Shown: positions 35,914-49,197, counted from the stretch's first letter. The stretch: 64,000 nucleotides of DNA from Corylus avellana (GCF_901000735.1 NC_081546.1:24616529-24680528), one strand, 5' to 3'. The notes: a model not told the origin generated them from the sequence alone. A program made the numbers and translations.

Positions 35914-37116
35914 TAATAAGGTAGCTTCCTCATTAAATTCTGAAACATGGCTTATTTTAGTCGCTTAGATAAGATGGACAACTGAGATTTATGAATTTAA
36001 GAATCTCAAATTTAAAAAGAATTATATGGGATATCAATCCTTTGGTTTCTATGATTTAATTTGCTATTTGGGTTATAATTCTTTTCTTATTGAACTCTTG
36101 ATTTAACTTGGTCTAGATTTGAGATTTTCAAATTTAAGGAGAATTTTATGAGATCTCAATCCGATAAGATGGACGACTGAGGTTTTTAATTGGTCTAGAT
36201 TTGATAATCTCAAATTTAAGGAGAATTCTAGGAGAATAAAAATTCTAGGAGATCTCAATCTAAAACCAAATGAGATCAGGATTCCTTAGAATTCTAGCTA
36301 GGAATTCTAGGAATTCTCTCAAATCTCAATTATTGTTTTCAAACTAAATTAAGATTTTTATTTTTATTTTTTTGCATTTACCAATTCATTATTTTTCATA
36401 AATAATAATATATCAAAATACTCATCATTTAATTTGAAAACAATTATTGAAATTTGAGGAATACTTACTAGAACATCTTAAGAAGTTAGCATTACACTTT
36501 CTTCAATAGACAGACCTCATGACTCAATAATTACAATACTTGGACCATTACTTGTTTTTATCTAAGAAATTCCATACACAAAAATACTTAATAGCACCAA
36601 TAAGGGTGTGGTTGGGCCTGCCCCTTTGGCTAAATGTGGGTGGCCGAACCCACTTTTAAGGCTACCCAATTGACGATGTCTCTCTCAAACTTTCAGTTGC
36701 GACAATGTCTCGTTAAACTACCAAAAAATTGACAATTTCCCTCATAAAGCTAACAAAAAGACAAAAATACCATAAATGTTTTCAATAAGACAAAAAATTT
36801 AAATAAATACGAAAAAAAAAAATCCAAAAAGAAAAAATTTTATTTTATTTTTCTTGAAAAAAAGAAAAATTTCACACCCTGATTTTTTTATTTTTTATTT
36901 TTAAAAATGTTTTAGCTTTTTTTTTTTTTGTTAAGGGTATTTTCATCATTGTGAGACATTGCCAATTATTTGGTAGTTTAGAAGGACATTGTCAATTGAG
37001 TGGTAGTTTAAGGTGATATATGAATTTTTCCCAATTTTTTTATATGTAATTAGCCACAAAGTTAAGAGAAATAGGAGATTCAAATTAGTGATGTGATTCC
37101 CAACCCATTGAGCTAC

Positions 37117-37604
37117 TTATGCAGCGTAGAACTCGTGAGATGCAAGAATAACAGCAAAAAGAAGGGATAAATACTCCTAAGATCCTGATACTATCAACGA
37201 ATCAAAAAAATCTTCACTAAATCCTTGATACTCTCTAAGGTTTGAAGGAAACTAATAAAGAAACTCAACTCTGAGTATTCTTATTAAAAAAAACTGAACA
37301 ATAATCAAAAGTTGCGTTCTAGGGTCTATAAAACAGGTATATATAGGCCCCCAAACCCTAAACCTAATAATAACAAGAAATTAAGTCAAACTGCAATTCT
37401 ACAATGGTCGTTCAGACGGAACACAACACTGTCCCGACGGTCTCTGAAATTAAAGACGAAAAGCTGAAAAATAACATAGGCGTCCAGACGAAAAGCTGAA
37501 AAATAACATAGGCGTCCGGACGGCCTCTGGACGAGGCTCTCGGGTTTAGGCCCGTCCGGACGGTTGTAGACGAGCTTGCAAACGAGGATCTCTGATTTAC
37601 ATCA
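37117..37604 (-). mobile_element. solo LTR (copy A)
   Basis: On the minus strand it starts TGATGTAAATCAGAG and ends CTACGCTGCATAA. Flanks GCTAC (left) and GCTTG (right) are compatible with a 5-bp duplication GCTAC, since copy B keeps GCTAC on the right. An internal tandem duplication of about 33 bp (GCTGAAAAATAACATAGGCG twice) makes it longer than copy B. No internal retrotransposon domain is present. Confidence 0.65.
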
Positions 37605-37872
37605 GCTTGCCCTTAAGTTATGTAAAAGAGAACAAAATCTTGAAAACATATTATCCCCTCTGCTCACAAATTATGGGCAGCATGCTAGACAAATATATCA
37701 TGATAAGATAAGCACACACAAGAATCTATATATATAGTAGATTTATTTTTATTATATCTGAATGTAAATATAGGAGTATTTTACATGCATCAGTACAAAG
37801 CACTGATTGAGCGCTTGGATCACCAAAGAACAATAAATGTAACGCAAGCACTTAAATGTTTGTTTTGCTTCT

Positions 37873-40759
37873 CTAGAACATTTTTCCAATACCATCTCTG
37901 CGAGGAACTTCTTCATGGACATCCATTCGACGCCAATTCCCTGCAAATGAAGCCATCTGCTCAACTTTGTCATACAACCCTAGAAGTCCACCTGTGTGTA
38001 TGAAGAGGATCTTTCTCCCTTCCCACTTCTTAGGATTATCAGCCATGTCTTTCATCATCTCATAAGCAGCTTTCCCACTAAAATTAAACAATCAGATAAG
38101 GGAAAATATCATTCAAATCATTTATGCTTTCCCACAACGAAATATCAATCAAATCAACAATCTTCTCATGAGAAACAATAATATGTACATAGGCATCAAT
38201 TGAAACTTCTGTGCAACGCACATAGGTTAACTCTTTTATTAAAACTTCAGATGAACCCAGGCAAGACGGGGGAAGCAAACTAACAACAAAACAACATAAC
38301 ATCAAGGATAAATTAACCTTGTTTCATTCAGAATCAAAACAGTCGAGAAATGGCTTTTTTCCAGTTGTTGCAGTCTAATTTACAATTAGTTAATCACTAC
38401 GTGTGTGAGTATAAACTACCCCCGCCCTAAACAAGAAACATGTTATGCTGAAAGAAATGCTCGGTAACTGGACTACTATATTATTATACCAGCATTTGCT
38501 TGCATGGTCAGGTTGGCAGTTTCACATGTAGAGGAACCTTTCAACAATAATCCTACCGTGTGTGAGACCCTTGACTCGATGACAGTGCTGGTAGCATGCT
38601 GTGGCAGCTTCTATCCATGCCAACCAAGCAATCTAAATGCATGAAGGAGGCATGCACTTGCACCGAGTTGGAGCCTGGTGGGAAGAAGGTTGTAATGCTG
38701 CCAGCAGGGTATCGAGGATGGCTTGGTGTGTAGCATGTATTGGCTCCGAGTTACCCCAAGCATAGATTGTTGGCATGAAGCTTACTGTGTTCCTGCGAGG
38801 TGCACATGGTAGGCACACATGTGTAGCCTATCCTGATAGATGCACGTGGGAGCATTTCTGTGCGCTTGGCACAACATGGGCCTCTACATGCTGTGGCCGC
38901 AGGTACTCTTTGAATGCTAGTATGCTGCTGATGTGCTAGTATGCCCCATGCTTGTGGTGCGAGTGTGCTGTGTTGTGAATCAATGTGGGGCGTGCTATGT
39001 ACGGAAAGTAATCTATGCATGCAAAGCCTCACACATGAATTTCAGTGAATGTGCTGTGAGCACACGTAACAACTGAACGAGTATGGGCACACAAGCATGC
39101 AGGCAAGGCAGATTGGGCTATGCGTGCATCAGTGTCAGTTACTGAGTGCTGCAGCCAGTTACAAAAGCTCTTGGACAAATGGTTTTCCATGCATGCTCCA
39201 ACGAATGTGGCAGGCTGGCAGCCAATGGCAAAGCAGTTACCAATAGTTGTTTGTAATAACTGGACAAGAATGAGACTAGCAGCAAGGCATTGAGACAGTA
39301 CATGAATGCAGTTATAAAACATAGCAATCTTACTTCTCTTGCTCCCATACATCTAGGGGCAGTAAGTTAAAAAACTGCCCAAGGATGAGAGAAATCTGAG
39401 TATCCAGATTCTGGCGTGTAAAACAGAATGTGAAGTGTGCTAGCCTCTGTTATGTGTGGAAAAATATTGTAAGCGTTGGTGGCAAAATGATTGAGAACTC
39501 GAGGGTTGCCAGGGCCTTGAAGCATACCTTTACCAATAGATTAATTGCTAACAATTTAGAGCGTAAAAAGAAGACAGCTCAGTCATCTACTCAAAGCTTT
39601 GAAGCACGAACTTCTCTTCTTATATTAGGAAACTATTTATTGATTGGAGTATTTCTTTCATTTTTAGCCTTACTTCAGTATATGAAAGTTGAGATGTGCA
39701 TCAGGGGCATCACTACCGCCAATACCACTTTCCCACAACAATATTACATATAAAATCTGACATAAGGCGTTGTTTCCCCTTAAGAAATGAAACTTTCTCA
39801 TCAGCCAAAAAGTCGTCTTATGAGTTGAGATTCTCCAGTAATAAGCATCCACGTGGAGAAAAAATATGATGCATTGCAAAATATTGTGCATACCTGTATA
39901 CTGGATCAAGAACAACACCAGTGGCTGCAGCAACTTCCTTGACAAACTTAAGCTCCTCAGAGGTGTTAATTGCATAGCCCAGCCCTTTGGCCTGTAGGAA
40001 GATAAGAATCTCATTCCTTATTTTTATAATCAATCAACCAGCATTCTCATGCTGAATATTATTGTAAGCAAATTCTTGTTTTTCTGTTTTTTGTCTTTTG
40101 TTTTCTCTTCTCAAAACAAAAACACTCCTAAAAACACAAACAAATTTCACATTTATATCACATTATAACACTTCAAAAAAAAAAAAAAAAAATCTCCAAA
40201 ACACAATTAACAAGCAGAAAAGTGTTTAAAAAGAGAAATACTTTCAAACACATTACTAAACAAGCCCTATAGTTTCTAGGATACAACTCCCACTCCCAAG
40301 TTGGGACAAAAAGGGGGAAAATTTTGAGAATGAATGAACGATAAAACTTGACATGCCAATCAAAAATGATAGAGGATAAGGTTGTGGCTTCAATACCTAT
40401 TTGGTCCTTCTGTAACTTGCCAATAAAAGACAAAACATACCACTTCATCATTAATTTTCCAGATAGCTAGAAATCAAAGATTTCCATGAGGGCACAATAC
40501 AAAGAAAAAAATAGTTGAAAAAGGAAAAAATAAAATAATTAACAAAACAAAGAAAAAGGAGAAGTTCAAGAATACCCGACACTATCCTTGAAGTGTATAT
40601 GCATAGGTGTGTGCCCCACATACCCACACGACATTGCAACCCACCCACCCTTATTACATTAAACAAGATGAAAAATTTTAGTTTCCTTAGTATTTATGTA
40701 AACTAGATCCAGCAGGCAAACTGAAATGAGTGCAGCCCTATAATACATGTCAACAAAAA

Positions 40760-40798
<39 letters not shown>

Positions 40799-43700
40799 AA
40801 ATGAGTGCAGCCCTAGAATAAATATCTATAAAAAAGATCTCTCTCTCTCTCTCACAGACACATACATGCTATGTTGAATGTAGGTAAAATTTGCAGACAG
40901 CGCTTCTGGTAAGTGAACTTCTTGAATAGAACAGGCAAACTACAGCAAGCTCACTCGGTCATGTTACAAGTAATATATGCCACCAAGAAATATCTCCAAC
41001 TCATGCAAACACTATAAATTCAACAAAGTGAATATATGTAGTCACATTTTAATTTATGCATTTCTAGAATGCAGACAGCAAATGACAGCAAGCTCAGCAA
41101 TGAAACAGCATAATATTCTCATAAAAACCTATGTAAATATACTTAAACACTCACATTTTGAATGTTAACAATATCACGTGAGTTAACACCTGCTTCAAGT
41201 CCATTGAGTAGGCCTTGAACAAAGTCGTAAAAGTAATCAGGGTCATCACAAACAGAGAATGCGTGAACCTACAAATAAGTGAAACATAGAAATGAAATGA
41301 ATTGGCATGTTTAAGAACAGCAAATGAGAAACTATATTAAGAAGGACAAACCTTTGCCTTCAATGTACTCAGCCATGATCCCAACGACAGACCAGCAACT
41401 GTACCCCCACTGAAAATCAACGAAAGTCATGTATTAATGAGGTATTAGTACAATCATCAACTCTCCTATTTTCTGCATGACAGTATTCTTTTAAATTCCC
41501 TAAATAAACTATATGAAAGATGAATAGTCATTTCTTTGATGGTAAAAAGCCCTACAAAAAGTTTGGTAGAACTCCACCAATATCTCTTTTAAAGACTGCA
41601 AGTATAAGTTGCTATTATAAAAGACAGTTCATAGAATTAACCTAAATTCAAATCCAGCTCAGTGAAGTCATTGTTGCTGCAAATGAGTCACTATCTAGAC
41701 AAAGGAAATTCATTGAGGTGTGGCATCAAACATAAAAATAAGGTGATGTCTTGTCAACTTGGTAGTGATGCAATATGAATGGTTTCAATTTTGAGCATCA
41801 GAATTGGGAGAAACGCCAAGGATTTTATTTCTCACTATATATATATGCATGAAAAAACTAAAGAGGAAATAATTGAAACAAATCCAAAGGTATACAGAGA
41901 GCTTTCCTAGTGTCTATGTACTATGAACCCCAAAATTATACTCTTTTGTTACTCTTTAAAATTCATAAAGTCAGATATCTTGTGCTTTGCTGAATTTTCA
42001 AAGCCTGTTTGAGTTGACTCTATAGAAAGCCTTTGAAAGCTTATACAAATAGTCTGGATTAGCAGTCTTCTAACCAAGAGGTTGGCCTCAACCTCTTCTT
42101 TGACAATCAGTCCTGAGTGAGTTAATTTGCTTCAGTGTTTTCTGACTTCAAGAACACCTCTCTGGATTCAGGGATGTTTACTAGGAGTAGTTCTGGCATG
42201 AAATTTTTAGTTGAGCATGATTGTTTAACCAAACCAATGGCTTCAAAAGGGATCATATAAGAAGGCACATCTGGAGGAAGGATTACCCTCAAACCCTAAT
42301 TTTAGCGCACACAACTCCTAAAAGATGATTCCAAGAAAAGTTCTGCAACCTTTACTTTTTCTTCCTTTTGTTTTTATATAAGTAATTCAATCTCCTTGAA
42401 AGTGCAAAATGGTACAATCCTAGTACACATAAAGTATACAAGAGAAACCCCGATTTGGGAGAAAGAGAAAAGTCCAAGAAATCAGAAAAAAAACCTAGAA
42501 AAATGCAGACTATTATACTCCATGTATAAAGCGATTTGAACATAATATTTTTTAGCTCTACAACTAAACTCTCACGATCTTCAAAGCACCTTGCATTCTG
42601 CTTTCCAAATACACCACATTAAACACAAAGGTGTCATCCTCCAAACTTCCAAAATGTTGTGACTTCCCAACTGGCCTCTCCAACTAGCCAACAACTATCT
42701 TACCCTTCTAGGCATAACCCAATCAACACCAAAAAGACGGAAAAGCGAACTCCATAAATCTGTTGCCACTTCGCAGTGAAGAAGAAGTGGATTAATGGAC
42801 TCCCAATTATTCTTGCACATACAACACTAATCTATCACTATGACGTTCCACTTCCTGAGGTTATCTGAAGTCAAGATTTTCCCTAATTCTGCCGTTCACA
42901 CAAAGAATGCCTAATCCATGTATCTCTTCCAAACATAATCTAATCCCTTTTCCCATCCACAATTATCAAATTAGCTTTCTAAACCAAAAAACCGAAACTT
43001 CAATGCCTTCAACCCACCAATTCTGATTGTAGGCAACCCCTAATCTTGGAACTAAAGGGCTATGCTACATCAGTACTACATCAGATAAAGATAGAAGCTT
43101 GAAGGGACAAAAACAAAAAACCATCACTGATAGTAGCAAAAACTAACAGATGGAGTAGAGTGGAACCTGCCACATGCTACAACTATATCATCAAATTTTA
43201 TTTTGCTAGTCCCACTCTGAAGCTGTTGCTCAATCTCCCGGATCGCTTCAATATAGCCCCTGAACAGAATAATATCACATGTAAGAGTCAGATAGCAATT
43301 ATAAAACATTGAATAAGAAATCGAGGAAACTTCGGGGAAAAAAAAATAACAGAACTCATCTAGAGAGAAAGTGATTAGAAGTTTGAGTTTGAAGAGATTT
43401 TCCATAAGTGCACACCAAAAAGAAAGAAAGAGAGTAGAGAAACCAATTAAGAAAAATGGGCAAGTAGTAACCCAGATCCATTTTCAACTCATTATGTAAT
43501 TTATTAAAAGAGATGCAAAAGGGTGAACACAAATACACAAAAGGAATTGGGGGTAAAGCACCTAAGGGCAAGCCAAAGGTAACTAAAACCGACTTTCATT
43601 TTAGGAACCTAAAACAGAAGAGTGGAGCACCATGGTAAAACCATCATGGTGGAAACTTTTCCATAGACTCACCCCATGACACTCGACATCTCTGTCATCC

Positions 43701-46700
43701 CTTGAGCCACTCATGGTCATGAGATTTACAGCATAACAGAAAATCCTTTAAAGTCAGGTTATATGCTTTGCCAAGCCTTTTTTTTTCAAACATCAGAAAG
43801 GTTCCAATGGTTTTTTACCAGCGAATAGTTTATTCATATGGAATAAAACATAAGATTTCACGATAACAAGCAGCTTAAAGGAAGGCCAACTATAATTTTC
43901 AATTTACGAAATTATTTCTCCCAAACAATAGAATGCAAATGGAAAAATAAAATAACCCAGACATCAACAACACAATCTCACCAGGTCCCTAGGGAGTTTG
44001 ATCCGCCGACAGGAATAACATATGGCCGTCTCCCTTCATTTAGCAACTTTTCTTTTAAGTGATTAGTAAGAGACTGCGAAATTCAGAAGAACAAAGAAAA
44101 TCACTAAAAAGTATTTCCAACGGAAAACTTCAGTTAATCAATATGAAAAAATAGATATTGTATGCAACATAAAACAGTCTGTCACATATAACTTAGACGA
44201 GTCAATAATCGTTCAGTCAACAATGTGTTATCTCAGCTATCTGATTGAGGTAACACAAATTCCACTGCATGAGTTCAGCCACATAAAGCCATGCCAATGG
44301 TCAAAAGCAAAATGGATGAATATAGAATGGTGAAAAAAAACAACATTGATATGGTGTGGCTGATCTGTCCATCAGCTAGAGCATTACGCAATATATTAAT
44401 TATCCATGATCATTCAACACAAAGGTCTGGACAGAAAAGGAAATAACTTGTCATGGCATAAGAGGAAATGGTCCATGAGTTCAATTTTGCCTCCGCTCTA
44501 TACCTCCCATTTAAAGTCAAAAGCTCTACATGTTGGACCCCACTTATTGAGAAGGAACCCATGTGCATTTGTAAGGAGAGAATGTTAGAAGAGGAGTGCT
44601 ACACATCCCAAATTTTTCTCTCAAAAGTTAGTTCCCAAATAACGTGTCACCATCTCATGAGATTTATTATTTTGGGAAGTGTGTCACCAACTCATGGGAT
44701 GGTGACACATCATTTGGGAACCAACTTTTGGGAAAAAAATTTAGGATGTGTAACATTTCTCATGTTAGAATAGTGGTTAAATTAAATTCACCGTTTCTCA
44801 TCAACTTAGGCTTTTGGGACAAGTGCTAAGAAGGGAAAGTTAATTTCACTTTAGGTGCTTTGTTGAGTGAGAAAAATTAAGAAGGAAAGGAAATGAAGGG
44901 CCCCATATTAAAGATTGAAATAGACTCTTCTTCTCTCCATTTCCTCCTCATTGGAAGAAAACAAAATGGTGGACCCAAAGGGAAGGGGGCTCACTCCATT
45001 TTGTTCCCTCCCTCTTTACCACTTAACCAGAGGATACCCCTTTTGAAGTCTCACCCTCTTTTACCCAAACATAACCTTGACATACAATTTCATGAAAAAC
45101 TGTTAAAAGTGCAAAATCGTATTTAAATTTCCCTTCCAATACCCTACCTTTATGGGGCAAACACTGGGTACTAGTAAACATTCTTTTATATCTAGATATA
45201 TTACATATATGACTTCTTAAACTTGTTAAGACATAACTATTTTTTTCCAAATGAATAAAGCCATTTCAAAAGGTGTCCAGTTAATTGTGAACTGGATAAG
45301 GGTAAGGCTACTTCAGTGCAATACATACCACAACATTCATTACCCTTTTGTTAGGAGAGGGGCTAATGGCCACAGAGAGCGCGGAAAAATAAGACACAGC
45401 ATTCTAGCATGATTTGGATATTTTTAATTGCATCCTTAGCTACATTCATTACTTGAGTCTTGTAAAAGAAATTTTAATCCATATGCATTGAAGATGTTCT
45501 GCAGAAGAAAAAGGCAGGCATGGGAAGGAGGTGGGGAGGAGAAGTGAATCTAATCTAATCTTAACTATTATCTTCCATTCTCCTGAGGGAGAAGCCTTCT
45601 TCTCTCTCTATCCTTAACTAGGAAAGAAAGGTTCACATCCTTGACCAAGGATTTTCATTCAGACCTTAGTCTTATACATATCCATATTCCTGTAACTAAC
45701 TTAAAAAGGTCAACAAAAGGCAGGCGCTTTTGGCATGGTCCAAATATCCAATACTTTTTGATAAATAAGTAATTCATTGAAAAGCAAATATCCAATACTT
45801 ATGTGGCAATGTCACCAAGAGTCACAACTTCAATTGTTTCAAACAAAATACAATCCATTTCAACCGTACATATTGCTCAAGTTGTTTTTTAAATAAGTCT
45901 AACAAAAGTATCACTTAAACAAACGCCTTTCAGCTTAAGACTTCAACTTGAGATATTAATAGCAGTAACAGCGGAGTCAGAACACATCAATAAACTATCC
46001 AACAGTGCATGCAGTAATGATTATGTAACTAAACATGCATCAAGAAGTCATAGCTCAGAACAAAAAAAAAACAGACAAACCTCACTTCCAATTTTTGCAT
46101 ATTCTTCTTTCGAAATAAGATCAATATGAGCTCCAACTAAACGCTCAACCAGTAGATTGCCAGTCAATCCAGGATCTTGGTCCACAAGGACCTGCAGTTA
46201 TCAAGAGATAATTAGCAACAAGGGTGCCAAACAACTTATTCAAGTATAGGTAAATTTTACATGAGATATTTTTTTTCAAGGGAGAGGGGAAATTCAAAAA
46301 GAAAATAGTTGACCTTTGAGGTTCGTAGTATAAGAAAACAGTCAAGATTCAGATACTTTGCAGCCACCGCAGTTGCACGGCAGTGGTTGCTTTGGATGCC
46401 TCCGATTGTTATGACACAGTCAGCACCCTGTGCCACGGCATCTGCCATCAAGAATTCCAATTTTCTGACTTTGTTCCCACTCAATTGCATTCCCGAAAGA
46501 TCATCACGCTATAGAATTGCAAATTTTTCTGTCAGTGAAAACCAGGAAAGTGAAGAAGATATCTAAGGAGCATCTCAAACTTCAATACATTATATCAAGA
46601 TCGCCATCCGTGCTCAGATTGCTCATAGGTGCAAACAGTTCATATTTCTTCTTCTTGTTGTGACCACATAATAAAATGTGGTATCCACACATACACCACA

Positions 46701-47616
46701 AAAGGAATAGCTTCAACATTATGACCAAACGAAAATGAGAAAGACAACAGAAACACTCAAGAATGCTTTCGGGGTAAAAGATGAAAAAAAAATAATGTAA
46801 TGCAATAGAATAAAAGCTTCAAGCAAATCATATGCATGCATATGAAATGCACTCTTCCAATATTTCATGTGCAGCTAACACTGGCCCCAAAACCAAACTC
46901 TCAAAATAGTGAAACTTAACCAAAGTGGTTTCTGATTTCTCAATTCCTACAAATGGGCATCAACAACGCCATATAAGTCAAAAATTGTGAGAACTTTTGA
47001 TCGCCATGTTAATACTTATCTCAGTTTTCATTAAATTTGTCCTGTTGATCTGTGATTACATTGCCACACCCCAACATACTTTAGTTCCTTGAATATAACA
47101 TGTCAAACATTTTCAAAAGAATAAACCACCAAAAATAACAAAATCAAATATTGCAAAATAAGAATAAAAAAGAGTAGTAAGGATGAGGTATAAGGAATTA
47201 TTACCTTCAACCAGACCTCAGTGTTATTGGGCAAATTGGGAAAGTTCCATTTGTGGATTGGAGTTGGAAGCTGATAAAGAACAAGAGCAAACTGGTATGA
47301 GTCCAATTTGTAAGTTCTAATCCAAGAAAAAGAGAACTAAAAAGAAGAGAATTTAGCTCACGTGGCCGAGACGGAAGACGTGAGAGGGGATGGGGTTGAG
47401 ATGGGAGGCCCAGGAAGGAGGGGCGTAGGCTTTCCTGGTGAGGAAGTCGAAGCTCGTTGGCTGCTTTGGTGCATCGTCGTCGCGGATTTTGGAGTTGGCG
47501 TCCATTGTCAGAGAGTGAGAGAGACAGAAGAGGCGTTGGGGGCTGAAGGACTTGTTGATCGGAGGAATGGGGAGGAGTGGACTGAGAGGATGGACTGGCC
47601 AACGGCAAAACGACAT
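37873..47616 (-). CDS. DCD: D-cysteine desulfhydrase / ACC deaminase-like enzyme, ten exons, 428 aa
   Basis: PLP-dependent fold-type II enzyme; the Arabidopsis orthologue At1g48420 degrades D-cysteine to pyruvate, H2S and ammonia in mitochondria. Exons on the minus strand: 47616-47362, 47270-47205, 46508-46314, 46191-46081, 44073-43982, 43259-43167, 41409-41352, 41268-41155, 39991-39894 and 38077-37873. All are GT-AG, phases agree, and the sum is 1287 nt. The PLP lysine is Lys120 in [47 protein letters not shown] and [13 protein letters not shown] are all present. The first ~50 residues lack family similarity and are Pro/Ser-rich, consistent with an organelle presequence; an internal Met (MDANSK) could give a shorter form. 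Introns carry a MITE, TRIM pieces and a LINE fragment. The gene appears intact. Confidence 0.95.
38078..39893. other. intron 9 of DCD
   Basis: 1.8 kb intron. The 38500-39350 part is less AT-rich and has many overlapping short ORFs on both strands, repeated in copy B at 59500-60330. These ORFs differ between copies and resemble no family, so it is probably an old unclassified repeat. Confidence 0.5.
40763..40856. repeat. two (CT)n runs inside a short tandem duplication
   Basis: CACTGAAATGAGTGCAGCCC-type sequence followed by AAAAAAGATCTCTCTC occurs twice in about 95 bp, each copy ending in a CT run; matched at 61765-61864 in copy B with different run lengths. Confidence 0.8.
42340..43060 (-). 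mobile_element. LINE-1 fragment in DCD intron 6
   Basis: On the minus strand, around 42750-42830, a decayed zf-RVT motif can be read ([18 protein letters not shown] then ATDLWSSLF), typical of the C-terminal region of plant L1 proteins. A T-rich stretch near 42355-42365 may be the remains of its 3' end. It has the same orientation as the host gene. Present in both duplication copies. Confidence 0.7.
44480..44830 (+). mobile_element. TRIM-like remnant in DCD intron 4, interrupted by a MITE
   Basis: AAGGAGAGAATGTTAGAA near 44573-44590 and the continuation TGTTAGAATAGTGG at 44763 are the purine tract and LTR start of the TRIM family seen in GAD introns. The LTR is split by the MITE at 44591-44761. 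Confidence 0.55.
44591..44761. mobile_element. Mutator-like MITE, 171 bp, exact 9-bp target duplication
   Basis: Near-complete palindrome. The left arm starts GAGGAGTGCTACACATCC and the right arm, read in reverse complement, starts GAGAAATGTTACACATCC. It is flanked by ATGTTAGAA at 44582-44590 and 44762-44770. Length, TIR and 9-bp duplication point to a Mutator-derived MITE. Confidence 0.85.
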
Positions 47617-47681
47617 TTCTTTTCACTTCATTTCGTTTTCGTCATGGCAGCCGTCCTCCTAGAAAATCAAATGGTTTTCTT

Positions 47682-47970
47682 ATGGTGCGTTTGGGAGTTC
47701 GATTTCAAAAAAATAATCTGCGATTTTAAACCAAATTGTAATTTTAGGGTGTTTGGGATTGCGATTTTATAAACGCAAATTTTAAAATCGCAAAAAAATC
47801 TGCGATTTCCATAAGCTGATTAGATGGTGCTTATTTGAAAAAGTGCGAATTTAAAACAAAATCGCGATTTCTAAAAAAAAAAGATATTTGGCGTAATAGT
47901 TACCTTTTTTGAGCGGGAATGAAAAAAATACCAAGAATACCTACCTAAAATATATTAAAACCCTTTTTAG
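47682..47970 (+). mobile_element. truncated Tourist-like MITE, same family as 49250-49775
   Basis: Begins GGTGCGTTTGGGAGTTCGAT and matches the first ~250 bp of the element at 49250 closely (shared words AAATCTGCGATTTCCATAAG and GGTGCTTATTTGAAAAAGTG). The right end is missing. It lies about 70 bp upstream of the DCD start codon. Confidence 0.8.
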
Positions 47971-48206
47971 TGACTCTTTATTTCTTAGCAATGGTCACTC
48001 AATTGGCTACGTATTAAACCTCATAAAAAAAATTGACTCTTTATTTATAAAAATGATGAAAATATTTTCATGCGTTTGGTGAGTATAAAAAATTATAAAT
48101 TTTTTTAAAATTGTCATTTAATCATGTTAATCTATAAAAATTAATTTTTATTTATAATATAAATAATTAAAAAAAAATTAACCTAAAAATTTGAATTCAA
48201 CGACGC

Positions 48207-48440
48207 TTTATGGTGGCCTGACAGTGGTCCGTTGGTGGTCCTGTGGGGCTTGATGGTGGACTGAAAGTGGTCCAGCAAAGGCCCAAGAGTGGTTCAGTAG
48301 TGGTTGACGTGGCACGATGATGGTTTGGTGGTGGTCCAAAGATTGTCCAGTGGTGGCTTGGCCGTGGTTCGAGGGTCGTCCAAGTATGGTCTGTTGGTGG
48401 CTCGGTGGTGGTCCATCAGTGGTCCGGTAGTTGTTTAACA
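48207..48440. repeat. degenerate TGGTCC/TGGTGG minisatellite
   Basis: About twenty irregular repeats of words such as GGTGGTCC, TGGTTCG and GTGGTCCA in 230 bp. The open frame on the minus strand through it is a by-product. Confidence 0.75.
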
Positions 48441-49197
48441 ATTTGAGAAGGAAAAACTCAAATTCGAAAAATAGTTTACAAAATTTTAAAACGAAAGCCA
48501 TTATTTGAAACTAAACAAGCTTTTTTAAACGAATTGAAAATACTTTGGGTTTTAGTATTATTTTCGGACACACTAAAAAAAACAAAAACCATTTTTCATA
48601 AAATATTTTACTCTTAAACAAATACAGCAGCTTAAGTTCAAGCTTTGAGCTTAATGCCAAAAGTCCTCTTTACCTTGCTAAGCTTACCTTTCATAATCAT
48701 CTCGATATAACTGCCTCTATGTCACGTTCTAGCTGATCGTGCACGATGGCCTAAGTTTGACATTGTGGGCCTGGACGTGGTACGTGGCTAGGTGTGTGGC
48801 CCATTGCTATTGGAGTAGATTCCCATAGATATGCATGGCATAATAAGACCGGGCCTTGGACCATTTTTTTACCCACCAATTGGTTTTGGGCTTATGGACA
48901 TTTCCTTAGCTTTTATGGGCCGTGTGGCCTTGACTGCCCAATTCCGAGTAGTTACCCCTCAATTCTCTTATTTGATGTATCTCACCTTAAGATAATAGTA
49001 ATTACAATTTTTAAAGAACACAATCTGTTTATTCATCCATTCTAATATATATAGGAGTAGAAAAGAACAAATTTTAGCCTTAATTTGGCGGATATGGATC
49101 AAACCCATTATTAAATTACAAAATAACACTAACTTTAATAATAGAAAATTAAATACTAAAAATCGGCCCGATTATTTGACTTTCATCCTCTTGAACC

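Larger units (their letters stand above)
35914..43060. repeat. segmental duplication 2, copy A
   Basis: Aligns in direct orientation with 56946-64000 (end of window). It covers about 2 kb of repeat-rich 3' flank and exons 10 to 7 of the D-cysteine desulfhydrase gene plus part of intron 6. The left edge is exactly at an N-gap. Confidence 0.92.
47617..49197. other. intergenic region between DCD and the ARO-type gene
   Basis: Holds the DCD promoter, a truncated MITE (47682-47970) and a TGGTCC-rich minisatellite (48207-48440). No gene recognised. The plus-strand ORF at 47362-47772 is antisense to DCD exon 1. Confidence 0.5.

Noticed and set aside
38630..39352. Several 60-107 codon minus-strand ORFs in DCD intron 9 and in its copy at 59622-60499
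   Set aside because: They overlap each other in different frames, differ between the two copies by non-conservative changes and indels, and show no known domain.
47207..47626. 139-codon minus-strand ORF overlapping DCD exon 1 in another frame
   Set aside because: It crosses the exon 1 donor and intron; the frame from 47616 instead joins the conserved LPTPIHKW exon in phase.
47362..47772. 136-codon plus-strand ORF
   Set aside because: Antisense of DCD exon 1 and part of a MITE; no family similarity.
48207..48440. CRISPR-like array
   Set aside because: Repeats are irregular, overlapping and without spacers, in a eukaryotic genome.
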